Shown: positions 1-8,968 of the stretch, one piece after another
Layout of the letters: each line of letters starts with the position of its first letter
Position numbering within the stretch: the stretch's first letter is position 1
From: Cupriavidus laharis
Lineage (GTDB): Bacteria; Pseudomonadota; Gammaproteobacteria; Burkholderiales; Burkholderiaceae
Reading direction: 5' to 3'
NCBI RefSeq assembly: GCF_914271435.1
Contig: NZ_CAJZAI010000002.1
Span: 434,001 to 498,000 of the forward strand
Length of the DNA stretch: 64,000 bases
Position numbers and translations under genes: made by a program
The notes under the pieces: generated by a model
What the model was told of the DNA's origin: nothing
The model's input: only the letters and a program-made list of their open reading frames with translations
Database searches by the model: none

Positions 1-423
1 CTTGACGTTTTTCAGGTCTGAACCCGCGCCCGGCTCCGACATGGCGATAGCCGCCACCATCTCCCCAGTCGCCATCTTCGGCAGCCACTTGCGCTTCTGC
101 GCCTCGGTGCCATAGCGCAGGATGTAGTGCGCGACGATGCCGCAGTGGACGTTCGTGCCAAGGCTGCTCACACCGGCACGCGCCTGTTCGAGCGTGAGGA
201 TCGCCTCGTGCGCGAACGTGCCGCCGCCACCGCCGTACTCTTCGGGAATGCTGGCGCAGAGCATGCCCATTTCGCCGGCCTTGTACCAGACCTCGCGGTC
301 GATGTGCTGCTGCTTCCACCAACGCTCCTCGTTCGGCGCCAGTTCACGCTCGACGAATTTGCGGATGGCGTCCTGGAACGTCTCCAGGTCGCCCGAGATC
401 CAGGGCATCTGACTGGTAACCAT
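1..423 (-). CDS. acyl-CoA dehydrogenase, N-terminal part (runs off window)
   Basis: This is the first 141 codons of a flavin-dependent acyl-CoA dehydrogenase, which oxidises an acyl-CoA thioester at the alpha-beta bond in a beta-oxidation-like pathway. The translation starts MVTSQMPWISGDLE, carries the N-terminal helical domain with a GGGGG turn near residue 65, and reaches MSEPGAGSD, the substrate and flavin-binding signature at the start of the middle domain. The ATG at 423 is preceded by an AAAGGA ribosome site. The C-terminal half lies beyond the left edge. It is divergent from the IclR gene at 759, which suggests control by that regulator. The family is clear; the substrate is unknown. 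Confidence 0.93.
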   Translation of the reverse strand, partial: MVTSQMPWISGDLETFQDAIRKFVERELAPNEERWWKQQHIDREVWYKAGEMGMLCASIPEEYGGGGGTFAHEAILTLEQARAGVSSLGTNVHCGIVAHYILRYGTEAQKRKWLPKMATGEMVAAIAMSEPGAGSDLKNVK

Positions 424-758
424 GGTGCTTGTCCTTTCTTGAGTCTTGATATGTCTTGTCTTGATATGACCGGTGACGCTCGGCGCGCCATCAGTCAAAC
501 GTCAGGCTGGCGAGGCCTGCCCGTGCCGCACCGGCCATCTCGCTTGCCTCCCACGTCGGCCCGGCTCCCGCATGAAAAATGAGACAGCCGATTCGAAATG
601 CCACCATCCGGTGCGGATCCATAACTAGGATGTCCCAAAAACAGCATCATATCAACTCATAATTTACATTGACTAGTCCATTTTTCGAGAGCGAGAATGG
701 TGGTTATGAGACAACCGCATCGAAAAACAGCAGCTAAAGCACAGAAGGAGCACGCAAC
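424..758. other. divergent promoter region between acyl-CoA dehydrogenase and IclR genes
   Basis: This 335-bp non-coding stretch separates two divergent genes, so it should hold promoters for both and the binding site of the IclR protein. The part from about 600 to 720 is noticeably AT-richer than its surroundings and contains a TTGACT hexamer near 669 that could be a -35 box for the IclR gene, but the matching -10 box is weak. No convincing long palindrome was seen. There is no credible coding sequence here. Confidence 0.5.
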
Positions 759-1562
759 GTGATCGCTCAGCCACCTCCTGTTGCTAGCCGCCAGGACACC
801 GAACAGGAAAATCGCCTGGTGAGCGCGCTCGCGCGCGGCATTGGTGTTCTCGGCTGCTTCTCGCCGTCGGTGCAGGAGCTGTCCGGCAAGGCGCTGATGG
901 AAATGACCGGGCTGCCCAAACCCACGCTGACCCGCATGCTCGACACGTTGTGCGAACTGGGCCTGCTGCACTATTCGGAGCGGCTGTCGAAATACGTGCC
1001 CGGGATCGGCCTGCTCAACCTCGCGGTGCCGGCGCTGGCCCGCATGACGGTGCGCCAGCTCGCGCGTCCGCTCATGGAAGAACTGGCCAACCACATCGGC
1101 GGCCAGGTGCAGCTGCTGGCCGGCGTAGGCAACACGCTGACCTATGTGGAGGTGGTCCATGGCACCGGCAGCCAGATCTTCCGGCCGGAAGTCGGTACGC
1201 GGCTGTCGTTGTCGCGGACCGCGTCGGGCCGGGCTTTCGTTCTGCAGATGCCGGAACCTGAGCACGCCGCCTGGCTCTCCGACTTCACCCGCCGCAAACC
1301 CGGGCAGCGCGAATGGCTTGCGGGCCGGCTGGCCGACACCGCGCGCGACCTCGACACCCATGGCTTTTGCCGCGGCTACAGCGACCTGCACCGAGAGATA
1401 GAGACCATCGCCGTACCCATGCGCAAGCGCCGCGACGGCGAAGCGCTGGTGTTCGGTGCCGCCGTGCCCGTGTTCAGCGCACAGAGCAAACGTCTTGCCG
1501 AAGACCTTGGTCCCAGGCTGCTGACGCTCGTGCGCAACGTGGAAGCGTCACTGGGCGCGTAA
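759..1562 (+). CDS. IclR-family transcriptional regulator
   Basis: A 267-residue IclR-type regulator. A winged helix-turn-helix occupies about residues 20-80 (ALARGIGVLGCF, then MTGLPKPTLTRMLDTL), followed by the effector-binding domain containing GQVQLLAGVGN and the C-terminal stretch RETIAV-like segment HREIETIAVPM typical of the family. The start is GTG at 759 with a strong AGAAGGAG ribosome site 8 bases upstream. It lies divergently from one acyl-CoA dehydrogenase and directly ahead of the acyl-CoA synthetase and a second dehydrogenase pair. It therefore probably regulates this catabolic module in response to an aromatic, acid or CoA-ester inducer; the effector is not evident. Confidence 0.9.
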   Translation: MIAQPPPVASRQDTEQENRLVSALARGIGVLGCFSPSVQELSGKALMEMTGLPKPTLTRMLDTLCELGLLHYSERLSKYVPGIGLLNLAVPALARMTVRQLARPLMEELANHIGGQVQLLAGVGNTLTYVEVVHGTGSQIFRPEVGTRLSLSRTASGRAFVLQMPEPEHAAWLSDFTRRKPGQREWLAGRLADTARDLDTHGFCRGYSDLHREIETIAVPMRKRRDGEALVFGAAVPVFSAQSKRLAEDLGPRLLTLVRNVEASLGA

Positions 1563-1623
1563 TGGCATGAAGGGCAGGAAGGGCCAGGAAGATTTCAGAC
1601 TTATCAGGAGGAGACGACCCGTC

Positions 1624-3207
1624 ATGACAACGATGCACGACTGGGCAACGCAACAGCCGGAAAAGCCGGCGCTGATCCAGACAGAGACCGGCCACACCAT
1701 TACCTATGGCGAACTCGACGCGCGCGCCACCCGTGCCGCGCAATGGCTGGTGTCGCGCGGACTGGATGCCGGCGACGGCATCGCGCTGCTGGTGGAAAAC
1801 CACCCGGGGCTGATCGAGCTGGCCTCTGCCGCCCGCCGTGTCGGGCTGTATTACACGGCGATCAACACGCATCTCGCGCCGGCCGAAGCCGCCTATGTGC
1901 TGAAGGATTGCGGCGCGAAGCTGCTGGTGGCATCGCCGGCGATGCTGCCGCTGGTGGAGGCCGTACGGGCAGCCGACGCCCACGCCCGCACGCTGCCTGT
2001 GTTCGTGCTGGCCGGCGCCGCCCGGTTGCCCGAAGGGTTCGGCGACTACGAAAGCGCGATTGCCGCCTTCAGCGCGAACGCCGACCTGCCGCAGCGTCCC
2101 CTCGGCCGCGACATGCTGTATTCCTCGGGCACTACCGGGCACCCCAAAGGCATCCGCCGTCCGCTTACCCCCTACGAGGACCGCGACAAGCCCGAGGTGG
2201 AGATCGAAGCCTGGCGCCGCGCGTTCGGCTTCGACGAGAACACGGTCTACTTGTCGACCGCACCCTTCTACCACGCCGCTCCGCTGCGCTACATCATGCG
2301 AACGCTCGACGTGGGCGGCACCTGCGTGGTGATGGCGAAGTACGACGGCGAAGCTGCCCTTCGCGCGATCGCGCACTATCGCGTCACGCATAGCCAGTGG
2401 GTGCCGACCATGTTCGTGCGCCTGCTCAAGCTGCCCGACGAGGCGCGCCGGCGCTACGACCTGTCGTCGATGAAGATCGCCATCCACGCAGCCGCACCAT
2501 GCCCGGTTCACATCAAGCAGGCCATGCTGGACTGGTGGGGCGACATCCTGTACGAGTACTACGCCGGCTCGGAGGGTGCCGGGTCCACCGCCATCGGCCC
2601 GCTCGAATGGCGCAAGTATCCGGGCTCGGTGGGCCGCGCTTCGGCCGGGGTAATCCATATCGTCGACGAGGACGGCTCCGAATTGCCGCCCAACGAAGTC
2701 GGCATGGTGTACTTCTCGGGCGTGGCGACCTTCGCATACCACAACGACCCCGAGAAGACGCGCTCCGCCTACAACGACAAGGGCTGGGCCACCTACGGCG
2801 ATCTCGGCTACGTCAACGAGGAAGGCTACCTGTTCCTGAGCGACCGCCGCGCTGACCTGATCCTCTCGGGCGGCGTGAACGTCTATCCGCAGGAAATCGA
2901 AAGCGTGCTGATGGAGCATCCGGCCGTGGCCGACGCAGCCGTGATCGGCGTGCCCGATGCGGAATTCGGCGAGGTGCCCAAGGCCGTGGTCGAACTGCGC
3001 GACGGCATGCGTTCCAGCCCCGAACTGGCGCAGGAAATCGTCGACTTCTGCCAGGGCAAGCTGGGGCGGCTGAAGCTGCCGCGGACCATCGTCTTCAACG
3101 AGCGGCTGCCCCGCACCCCCACCGGAAAACTGCTGCGCCGCGAATTGAAGGACCGCCATCGCGCGCAGCCGGGATCGGGCCATGCCGTGCGGACCGGACG
3201 CAGCTGA
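1624..3207 (+). CDS. AMP-dependent acyl-CoA synthetase
   Basis: A 527-residue adenylate-forming ligase that activates a carboxylic acid to its CoA thioester via an acyl-AMP. Visible motifs are the phosphate-binding loop YSSGTTGHPKGI, the YYAGSEGAG adenine motif, the hinge region GDLGYVNEEGYLFLSDR, GGVNVYPQEIE, and the catalytic C-terminal PRTPTGKLLRREL with its lysine. I start at ATG 1624, which has AGGAGGA about 12 bases upstream, rather than an in-frame ATG at 1567 lacking a good site. The gene lies 61 bases after the IclR stop and upstream of two dehydrogenase genes, so it probably provides the substrate CoA ester for them. The acid is unknown; a branched, cyclic or side-chain acid is possible. 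Confidence 0.92.
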   Translation: MTTMHDWATQQPEKPALIQTETGHTITYGELDARATRAAQWLVSRGLDAGDGIALLVENHPGLIELASAARRVGLYYTAINTHLAPAEAAYVLKDCGAKLLVASPAMLPLVEAVRAADAHARTLPVFVLAGAARLPEGFGDYESAIAAFSANADLPQRPLGRDMLYSSGTTGHPKGIRRPLTPYEDRDKPEVEIEAWRRAFGFDENTVYLSTAPFYHAAPLRYIMRTLDVGGTCVVMAKYDGEAALRAIAHYRVTHSQWVPTMFVRLLKLPDEARRRYDLSSMKIAIHAAAPCPVHIKQAMLDWWGDILYEYYAGSEGAGSTAIGPLEWRKYPGSVGRASAGVIHIVDEDGSELPPNEVGMVYFSGVATFAYHNDPEKTRSAYNDKGWATYGDLGYVNEEGYLFLSDRRADLILSGGVNVYPQEIESVLMEHPAVADAAVIGVPDAEFGEVPKAVVELRDGMRSSPELAQEIVDFCQGKLGRLKLPRTIVFNERLPRTPTGKLLRRELKDRHRAQPGSGHAVRTGRS

Positions 3208-3324
3208 CCAGACGCCGGATTCCCATGGCGACCCCGCTCAGCGCGGCGCGCGACTGAGACGCGTGGCGCGCACAACAACGTCACGCCGGCCATCCTCCCG
3301 GGCCGGTCGAGAAGGAGCTTTGCC

Positions 3325-4482
3325 TTGAATCACCTGTTAGACACCTTCCGGCTCGCCCGGCTTCCCGCAGAAGCCGAGGCTTTCCGGGCCGAAGTGAAGC
3401 AATTCCTTGCCGAGCACCAGCCGAAGGCACCCGCCGAGCGCCGTGCACGCTCGTGGATGGGCTTCGACGCCGACTTCAGCCGCCGCCTGGCTGCGCGCGG
3501 CTGGGTTGGCCTGACGCTGCCCGCTGCCTATGGCGGCGCGGGCCTCGACGCATTCCGCCGCTTCGTGCTGGTGGAAGAACTGCTGAGCGCCGGCGCACCC
3601 GTTGCCGCGCACTGGATCGCCGACCGCCAGAGCGGTCCGCTGATCCTGCGCTACGGCAACGAGCAGCAAAGGCAGACCTACCTGCCGCGCATCTGCCGTG
3701 GCGAGGCGTTCTTCTGCATCGGCATGAGCGAGCCGAACTCCGGCTCGGACCTCGCCAGCGTACGCAGCCGCGCAACGCGCACGGAGAACGGCTGGCGCCT
3801 GAACGGCCAGAAGATCTGGACCACCAACGCCCACCACTGCCAGTACATGATCGCGCTGGTGCGCACGTCGGGCGCGCCGGAGGACAAGCAGAAAGGCCTG
3901 TCCCAATTCATCGTCGACCTGTCGCTGCCGGGCGTGACCGTCCGCCCGATCCACGACCTGGCCGGCGACGCGCACTTCGCCGAAGTCGTCTTCGACAATG
4001 TCGAGCTGTCCGACGATGCGCTGGTCGGCGCGGAAGGCAGCGGCTGGGAGCAGGTCAACGCCGAGCTGGCGTTCGAGCGCAGCGGTCCGGAGCGGATCTA
4101 TTCGAGCATCGTGCTGCTGGACCTGTGGGCGGACCTCTTGCGCCGCCAGGGCGCGACGCGGGAACAGTCGGCAGCGCTGGGCCGCTTCGTCACGCACATC
4201 GCCACGCTGCGCAATATGTCGGTGGCCGTGACGGCCAAGCTCGCGCGGCACGAGAGCCCGGTGGTTGAAGCCGCACTGGTGAAAGACCTCGGCACGGAAA
4301 TCGAGCAGGCCATCCCGGCCTATGTCGAAGCCGCCATGTCGGCCGACCCGGAAACGCCGATCGACCCTGAGCTGTACCGCACGGTGGCTTACCTCAGCCA
4401 GATCTCGCCGACCTTCTCGCTGCGCGGCGGCACGCGCGAAATCCTGCGCGGCATGATCGCGCGCGCCCTTGGCCTGCGCTAA
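3325..4482 (+). CDS. acyl-CoA dehydrogenase (pair member 1)
   Basis: A 385-residue acyl-CoA dehydrogenase of full family length. It has the N-terminal helical domain, the MSEPNSGSD motif that marks the flavin and substrate pocket, the IWTTNAHH segment of the beta domain, and a C-terminal GGTREILRGMIARALGL flavin-binding end. In the C-terminal motif the usual glutamate of YEGT is replaced (LRGGT), so any catalytic base must sit elsewhere. The start is a TTG at 3325 with GAAGGAG 8 bases upstream. It is followed after 16 bases by a shorter dehydrogenase homologue; such neighbours often form a heteromeric enzyme. The substrate is unknown. Confidence 0.92.
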   Translation: MNHLLDTFRLARLPAEAEAFRAEVKQFLAEHQPKAPAERRARSWMGFDADFSRRLAARGWVGLTLPAAYGGAGLDAFRRFVLVEELLSAGAPVAAHWIADRQSGPLILRYGNEQQRQTYLPRICRGEAFFCIGMSEPNSGSDLASVRSRATRTENGWRLNGQKIWTTNAHHCQYMIALVRTSGAPEDKQKGLSQFIVDLSLPGVTVRPIHDLAGDAHFAEVVFDNVELSDDALVGAEGSGWEQVNAELAFERSGPERIYSSIVLLDLWADLLRRQGATREQSAALGRFVTHIATLRNMSVAVTAKLARHESPVVEAALVKDLGTEIEQAIPAYVEAAMSADPETPIDPELYRTVAYLSQISPTFSLRGGTREILRGMIARALGLR

Positions 4483-4498
4483 TCCAGGAACACCAGAC

Positions 4499-5503
4499 AT
4501 GTTTGTAGAAGCCATTGAAGCCATCCTGCAGGACCGGTTCACGCCGGCAGCCATCCGTGCCATCGAGGCCGGCGGTGACCCCGGACCCGCGTGGAACGCG
4601 CTGGCCGAGGCCGGATTCCTGGAACTGCTTGCCGGCGAAGATGCCGGCGGTGCGGGACTGACGCTGCCCGACCTGTTCCCGGTCCTGATCACGATCGGAC
4701 GTCATGCCGTGCCCGCGCCGCTCGCGCAGAGCATCGCCGCGCGCGCGCTGCTTGCCCGCACCGGCGTGCAGGCGCCCGCCGGCATGATCACACTGGCCCA
4801 GTCCTGCCGCCGCGAAGCGGACGGCGCGCTGGTCTGCGCCCAGACCCAGTTCGGCACCATCGCCGACTACGTGCTGGCCGGCACCCCGAACGGCCTGCTG
4901 CTGCTCGACTGTTCCGCAGCCGAGCGCATCGGCACCGGTGTCCACGGCAGCCAATGCGCGACGCTGCGCTGGCCTGCCGGCCTTGCGGCGGAGCCGCTTC
5001 CCGGTGCCACGTCCGTCGACGTCCAGGCCTGGGGCGCCTCCCTGCACGCCGCCCTGATCGCCGGTGCGGCAGCGCGCGTCGGCGAGATGACGCTGCAGTA
5101 CTGCCAGGACCGCTCGCAGTTCGGCAAGGCCATCGGCAAGTACCAGGCAATCCAGCACCAGCTCGCGGTCATGACCGAACACATTGCCGCCGCGACAGTC
5201 GCCGCGGAAATGGCGTTCGCGGGCGCGGGCGACCAGCCGAAACAACTGTCGGCCGCCATTGCCAAGGCACGCAGCAGCGAGGCCGCGCAGATCATCGCCG
5301 CCACCGCGCACGGCCTGCACGGGGCGATCGGCATCACCGAGGAATACGACTTGCAGCTGCTGACTCGCCGCCTGCATGAATGGCGGGCCGTGCATGGGTC
5401 GGAGGCCGGCTGGACGGTGACGGTAGGCGACGCGTTCCTGCGGAGCGGAGCTTCAGTAGTGGAATTCGCGCGGGAAGTCGGGCAAGCGGAGGCGGCGGCC
5501 TGA
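4499..5503 (+). CDS. acyl-CoA dehydrogenase (pair member 2, short)
   Basis: A 334-residue acyl-CoA dehydrogenase homologue, shorter than the usual 380-400 residues. The N-terminal domain is recognisable (AWNALAEAGFLELLAGEDAGG), the middle beta domain is reduced and lacks the SEPxxGSD motif, and the C-terminal helical domain retains QFGKAIGKYQAIQHQLA and GIGITEEYDLQLLTRRL. Loss of the substrate motif, together with tight linkage to the complete dehydrogenase upstream, fits the pattern of two-gene heteromeric dehydrogenases in which each subunit supplies part of the active site. The ATG at 4499 follows an AGGA site. It is the last gene of the module before a repeat element. Confidence 0.9.
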   Translation: MFVEAIEAILQDRFTPAAIRAIEAGGDPGPAWNALAEAGFLELLAGEDAGGAGLTLPDLFPVLITIGRHAVPAPLAQSIAARALLARTGVQAPAGMITLAQSCRREADGALVCAQTQFGTIADYVLAGTPNGLLLLDCSAAERIGTGVHGSQCATLRWPAGLAAEPLPGATSVDVQAWGASLHAALIAGAAARVGEMTLQYCQDRSQFGKAIGKYQAIQHQLAVMTEHIAAATVAAEMAFAGAGDQPKQLSAAIAKARSSEAAQIIAATAHGLHGAIGITEEYDLQLLTRRLHEWRAVHGSEAGWTVTVGDAFLRSGASVVEFAREVGQAEAAA

Positions 5504-5594
5504 ACGGATGCCCCGGGAGGTATCCACGGCAAGGCGGCCAACACCGGCACCCGATTGAGCTTTTCCTATTTCGCGACAAATCAAAATGACCACT

Positions 5595-5684
5595 GTCATT
5601 CCCGCACAGGCGGGAATCCAGCGTCTTTGAAGTCCCCCGAAGGGGGACAAAAAGTCACTGGGTCCCCGCCTGCGCGGGGACGAC
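5595..5684. repeat. 90-bp interspersed inverted-repeat (REP-like) element
   Basis: The two 27-bp ends, 5595-5621 and 5658-5684, are imperfect inverted copies of each other. They begin GTCATTCCCGC on one side and, read on the other strand, GTCGTCCCCGC. Each end is itself a small hairpin (CCCGC..GCGGG), and the centre holds GTCCCCCGAAGGGGGAC. This architecture, lying between two transcription units, is that of the dispersed extragenic palindromic repeats common in proteobacteria. It could also fold as a transcript end for the upstream operon. Confidence 0.75.
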
Positions 5685-5717
5685 GAATATTTGGCGTTGT
5701 CGTGAATGATGGAAAGC

Positions 5718-7049
5718 TCAATAGACGAGCCCGAGATCCTGGAATTTCGCCCCGGGAAACACCTGCGCCAGCCGTGCATCGTCCAGGCCGTACAGCCGCC
5801 GGAATAGACCGCCGAGCATGGCGCGATATTCGTTGCGCACCGGGTAGTCCCGATTCTGGTTGAGCGTGCCCGGCTCCACGGCCAGCTGTTCGCCGGCGAT
5901 GCGGCCGCCGCGTACGGCGCCGCCGGCTACCCAGTAGACCGTACCGTGGCCATGGTCCGTCCCGCGCGAGCCGTTCTCGCGGAACGTGCGGCCGAACTCC
6001 GACACGACCACCACGGTCGTCTTCTGCCATGCCGGTCCCATCTCCTGCACAAACCCGGCAAGCCCGCGCCCGAGGTTGTCGAGCAGGTTCGCCAGTTGCC
6101 CCTGCGCGGCGCCCTGGTTGACGTGCGTGTCCCACCCGCCCACGTCGACGAAGCCGAGGTTAAACTTGTCGCGCATCAGTCCCGCCATGCGGCGGGCCTC
6201 GGCCTCGAAGCCGCGCGCGCTCAGTGAACGGCGGTTGGCCGCCTGCATGTCCTGCATGCGCGCGGCCATGGTGTCCATGCCGCCCGCCATGGCGGTACGG
6301 GCCTGCATCGCCTGCGCCTGCTCGGCAACCGTCTGGCGCAGTTCGAAGCCCTCGTCGATCAGCGACTCGAAGCGCGTGCCGCGGTACATCTGTGCGAGCG
6401 CGCGCGTCTGGCGGGCGTCGAACGGCGTGCGTCCCGTGCCCTTGAGCGACACATTGGGAACATCCTGGCTGCCGGACAGCACCATGGGCAAGCCGTCGGT
6501 GAAGGCCACCGGCGCCGCGCGCCCGCCCATCGACTGCGCGAGCCGGTTCAGGAAGCCACTGCCGCGCAGCGACGCCGCGTCATGGTGGTCATCGCCGGTG
6601 CCTGACGAGCCGGCTTCGATGCTGTCCTGCGTCTCGAAGTGGCTGCGCGACATGTCGTTGGTACCGGCAAACGGCACGAAGGCAAGCTGCTGCCGGTTCC
6701 ACAGCGGCAGCATGGTGTCGGCCAGGGCCGGGTGCAGCGCCCAGTCGCCGATGCCGCGCCGGGCGCTGTCTGTCGCGAATGCCGGCGCCAGAGCGACGGC
6801 CGCTGCGGGATCGGGCTCGGCACCGGCAGGTACCGGGCGCCGGATGGCGATATTGGGCCGCGAGGCGTGGTAGAAATCGCTGCCGGCGGGCACCAGTACG
6901 CTGGCAGCGTCATAGGCGCCGCGCAGGAACACCAGCAGGAAGCGCGCGTCTGCCTGCGCCGGCAGCGCATATACGCGCGACATGGTCGCGGGCAAGGCCA
7001 GCGCCAGGCCGGCACTGCCCATCGTCTTGAGCCATTCCCGACGTTTCAT
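5718..7049 (-). CDS. DUF1501 family protein, Tat-exported
   Basis: A 443-residue DUF1501 protein. The N-terminus MKRREWLKTMGSAGLALALP is a twin-arginine export signal (RREWLK then a hydrophobic run), so the protein should be exported folded. The body shows the family's sulfatase-like fold hints: FLLVFLRGAYDAASVLVP near the start, GGWDTHVNQG and a C-terminal VVVVSEFGRTFREN followed by GTDHGHGTVYWV, residues that look metal-binding. It lies 45 bases downstream of a DUF1800 gene on the same strand, the usual partner of this family, so the two probably form one system. The biochemical function of the pair is not established. Confidence 0.88.
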   Translation of the reverse strand: MKRREWLKTMGSAGLALALPATMSRVYALPAQADARFLLVFLRGAYDAASVLVPAGSDFYHASRPNIAIRRPVPAGAEPDPAAAVALAPAFATDSARRGIGDWALHPALADTMLPLWNRQQLAFVPFAGTNDMSRSHFETQDSIEAGSSGTGDDHHDAASLRGSGFLNRLAQSMGGRAAPVAFTDGLPMVLSGSQDVPNVSLKGTGRTPFDARQTRALAQMYRGTRFESLIDEGFELRQTVAEQAQAMQARTAMAGGMDTMAARMQDMQAANRRSLSARGFEAEARRMAGLMRDKFNLGFVDVGGWDTHVNQGAAQGQLANLLDNLGRGLAGFVQEMGPAWQKTTVVVVSEFGRTFRENGSRGTDHGHGTVYWVAGGAVRGGRIAGEQLAVEPGTLNQNRDYPVRNEYRAMLGGLFRRLYGLDDARLAQVFPGAKFQDLGLVY

Positions 7050-7094
7050 CTCGAAGTCCTTGCGTCGTCGTTGCGTGCGTTGCCGGTGGCCGGG

Positions 7095-8693
7095 TCAGCG
7101 CTGCATCCACTCGGGCGAACTGAGCAGCAACGTATTCCATTCGGCCTGCGTTTCCGCCTGCGCGAGCGACGCGCGCGTCTGCGGCCCCAGGGTCGCCTCG
7201 ATGGTGTCGTAGTAGGCCTTGCCGGCGACCACGGGAAAGCGTGCGGAACCCGGCGGAATATTGGCGTCGCCGGCAAACAGCCCTGCCGGGCCGGAGCCCA
7301 TGGCGCGCGCGATCTCGAAGCGCTTGACCATCTGCCCGGAACTCGCCCACGCGCTCTCCGCGGCCGGGTAGCCGTCCGGAGTGACATGCCCATAAAGCGG
7401 CTCGCCAAGCTGGTTCAGCCAGTTCATGACCGGACGCAGGTTGCTGACGGTGCGGCCGTCGTAGGCCAGGCGCATCGACGCCATCACGAAGGCCATCGGG
7501 TCCCGGAACTTGCGGCCGGGCGCGTCCAGCACGTGATCAAGCTCGGGCGACAGGAACAGCGTGGTCAGCACGGCGGAGATATCCCCGTCGGTACGCGTGA
7601 AGGTGGCGGCCATGCGGTCGACCAGCGTGGCCGGCGGATTGTCCGCAACGAAGTAGGCAGCGAGCTTCGCGCTGATGAAGCGGGCCGTGGCCGGATCACG
7701 CGCCAGGATTGCGACGGCGCGCGCGGCTTCGTCAAAGCCGGCCGGCTCGATGCGCTGGCCGAGCAGGGTCTTGACGCCGAAGTCGTGCCGGTTCGGGTTG
7801 AACTCGAACAGGCCATCGCTGCGGTACAGCGCCGCGCGCGCCGGGGCCAGCCGCGGCGGCTCGCCGCGCAGGTTGACGCCGAAGCCCGTCAGCACGCGCG
7901 CCAGTTCCTGCACGTCCTGCTGCGTATAGCGCGAACCGCTGGGCCCGCCCGACACGCCGAGCGTATGCAGCTCCATCAGCTCGCGCGCGTAGTTCTCGTT
8001 GACGCGGTTGGCGCTGCTCTGTGCGTTGTCCAGGTACTCCAGCATGGCCGGTGCGGTCACCGTGGCCAGCATCAGGTCGCTGAACTTGCCGAGCGCGCGC
8101 GGCCGGATGGTGTGTTCCTCGTAGTCGGGCAAGGCCCAGCGCACCTGGCCCTTGTACGCATAGACGCTGAAGTGGTTCATCCAGAACCAGGTCATCTGTT
8201 CGCGAAGCTGGGCCGGCGAATACAGCGCGCGCAGCAGGTGGCGCCGGCTGGTGTCGGCGATCGTTTCACGCCCCTGCCGGTTCAGCGCTTGGCGGGCCTG
8301 CTGTTTGGCCATCTCATCCGGCAAGCCGGCAATGCGCTGGCGTTCGTCACGCGCCGCGCGGACGCGGTCCGCAGCGGTGCCCTGCAGGTTCGGCAATGCG
8401 GCAATAGCAGCTGCCACGGCGGGCGGGTCGGCCGCCGGCATGCGCAGTTGCTCCTCGAGGAAACGCTTGCGGCCCAGCTCGCGCAGCCGGGCGATGCTGG
8501 CCTGGTCGGCACCGAAGCTCACGGTATTGAGCCAATGCAGGTCCGCCGCGCTGAGCGGGCCGGAAGCCGCCGGCGGCTGCTGCGCGCAGGACGCCAGCGC
8601 CAGGACGCAGGCAGCGGCCAGCAGCATGGCCAGCACGCGCCGCACGGCGTGGATGCCGGCGCCGGCGGGGAACGTCTGCCGCCCAGGGATCAT
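7095..8693 (-). CDS. DUF1800 family lipoprotein
   Basis: A 532-residue DUF1800 protein. The N-terminus has a hydrophobic segment ending in LALASC, a lipobox that would anchor the mature protein to a membrane through the cysteine. The body shows the family hallmarks WLNTVSFGAD, MTWFWMNHFSVY, NENYARELMELHTLGV, YTQQDVQELARVLTGFGV and HDFGVKTLLGQ. The ATG at 8693 has AAGGAG upstream. It is the first gene of a two-gene unit with the DUF1501 gene. The families co-occur widely, but their role is unknown; an envelope-associated role is inferred only from the export signals. Confidence 0.9.
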   Translation of the reverse strand: MIPGRQTFPAGAGIHAVRRVLAMLLAAACVLALASCAQQPPAASGPLSAADLHWLNTVSFGADQASIARLRELGRKRFLEEQLRMPAADPPAVAAAIAALPNLQGTAADRVRAARDERQRIAGLPDEMAKQQARQALNRQGRETIADTSRRHLLRALYSPAQLREQMTWFWMNHFSVYAYKGQVRWALPDYEEHTIRPRALGKFSDLMLATVTAPAMLEYLDNAQSSANRVNENYARELMELHTLGVSGGPSGSRYTQQDVQELARVLTGFGVNLRGEPPRLAPARAALYRSDGLFEFNPNRHDFGVKTLLGQRIEPAGFDEAARAVAILARDPATARFISAKLAAYFVADNPPATLVDRMAATFTRTDGDISAVLTTLFLSPELDHVLDAPGRKFRDPMAFVMASMRLAYDGRTVSNLRPVMNWLNQLGEPLYGHVTPDGYPAAESAWASSGQMVKRFEIARAMGSGPAGLFAGDANIPPGSARFPVVAGKAYYDTIEATLGPQTRASLAQAETQAEWNTLLLSSPEWMQR

Positions 8694-8968
8694 GCCAGGC
8701 TCCTTGTCTTCCCATGCAGGGACATGGCCATCTTACGTGGCGGGTGCGGTCCCGGTTGACAGAACCGCACCTGCCGCCCGTTACGAAAACTTTCACGGCA
8801 CCTGACGCACGGATATATCATGCGCCGCCTGAAGCATACGGATGACGACGCCGATTGCCGAAATCGCCAAGACTTCCGTCCGGGCGAGGCGTTAGTTTCT
8901 GCCGCATGCCGGCACCACGGGTTTCCGTCTCGCCCGGCCCCTCTTGAACCAACACCGGCCCGCGGGCC

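Noticed and set aside
1474..3183. 569-codon open frame opposite the acyl-CoA synthetase gene
   Set aside because: It is the antisense of a well-supported gene, rich in His, Arg, Gly and Ala as expected for a shadow frame in GC-rich DNA, with no family motif.
6639..8759. 706-codon open frame opposite DUF1501/DUF1800
   Set aside because: It spans two real genes on the other strand and its translation has no recognisable domain.
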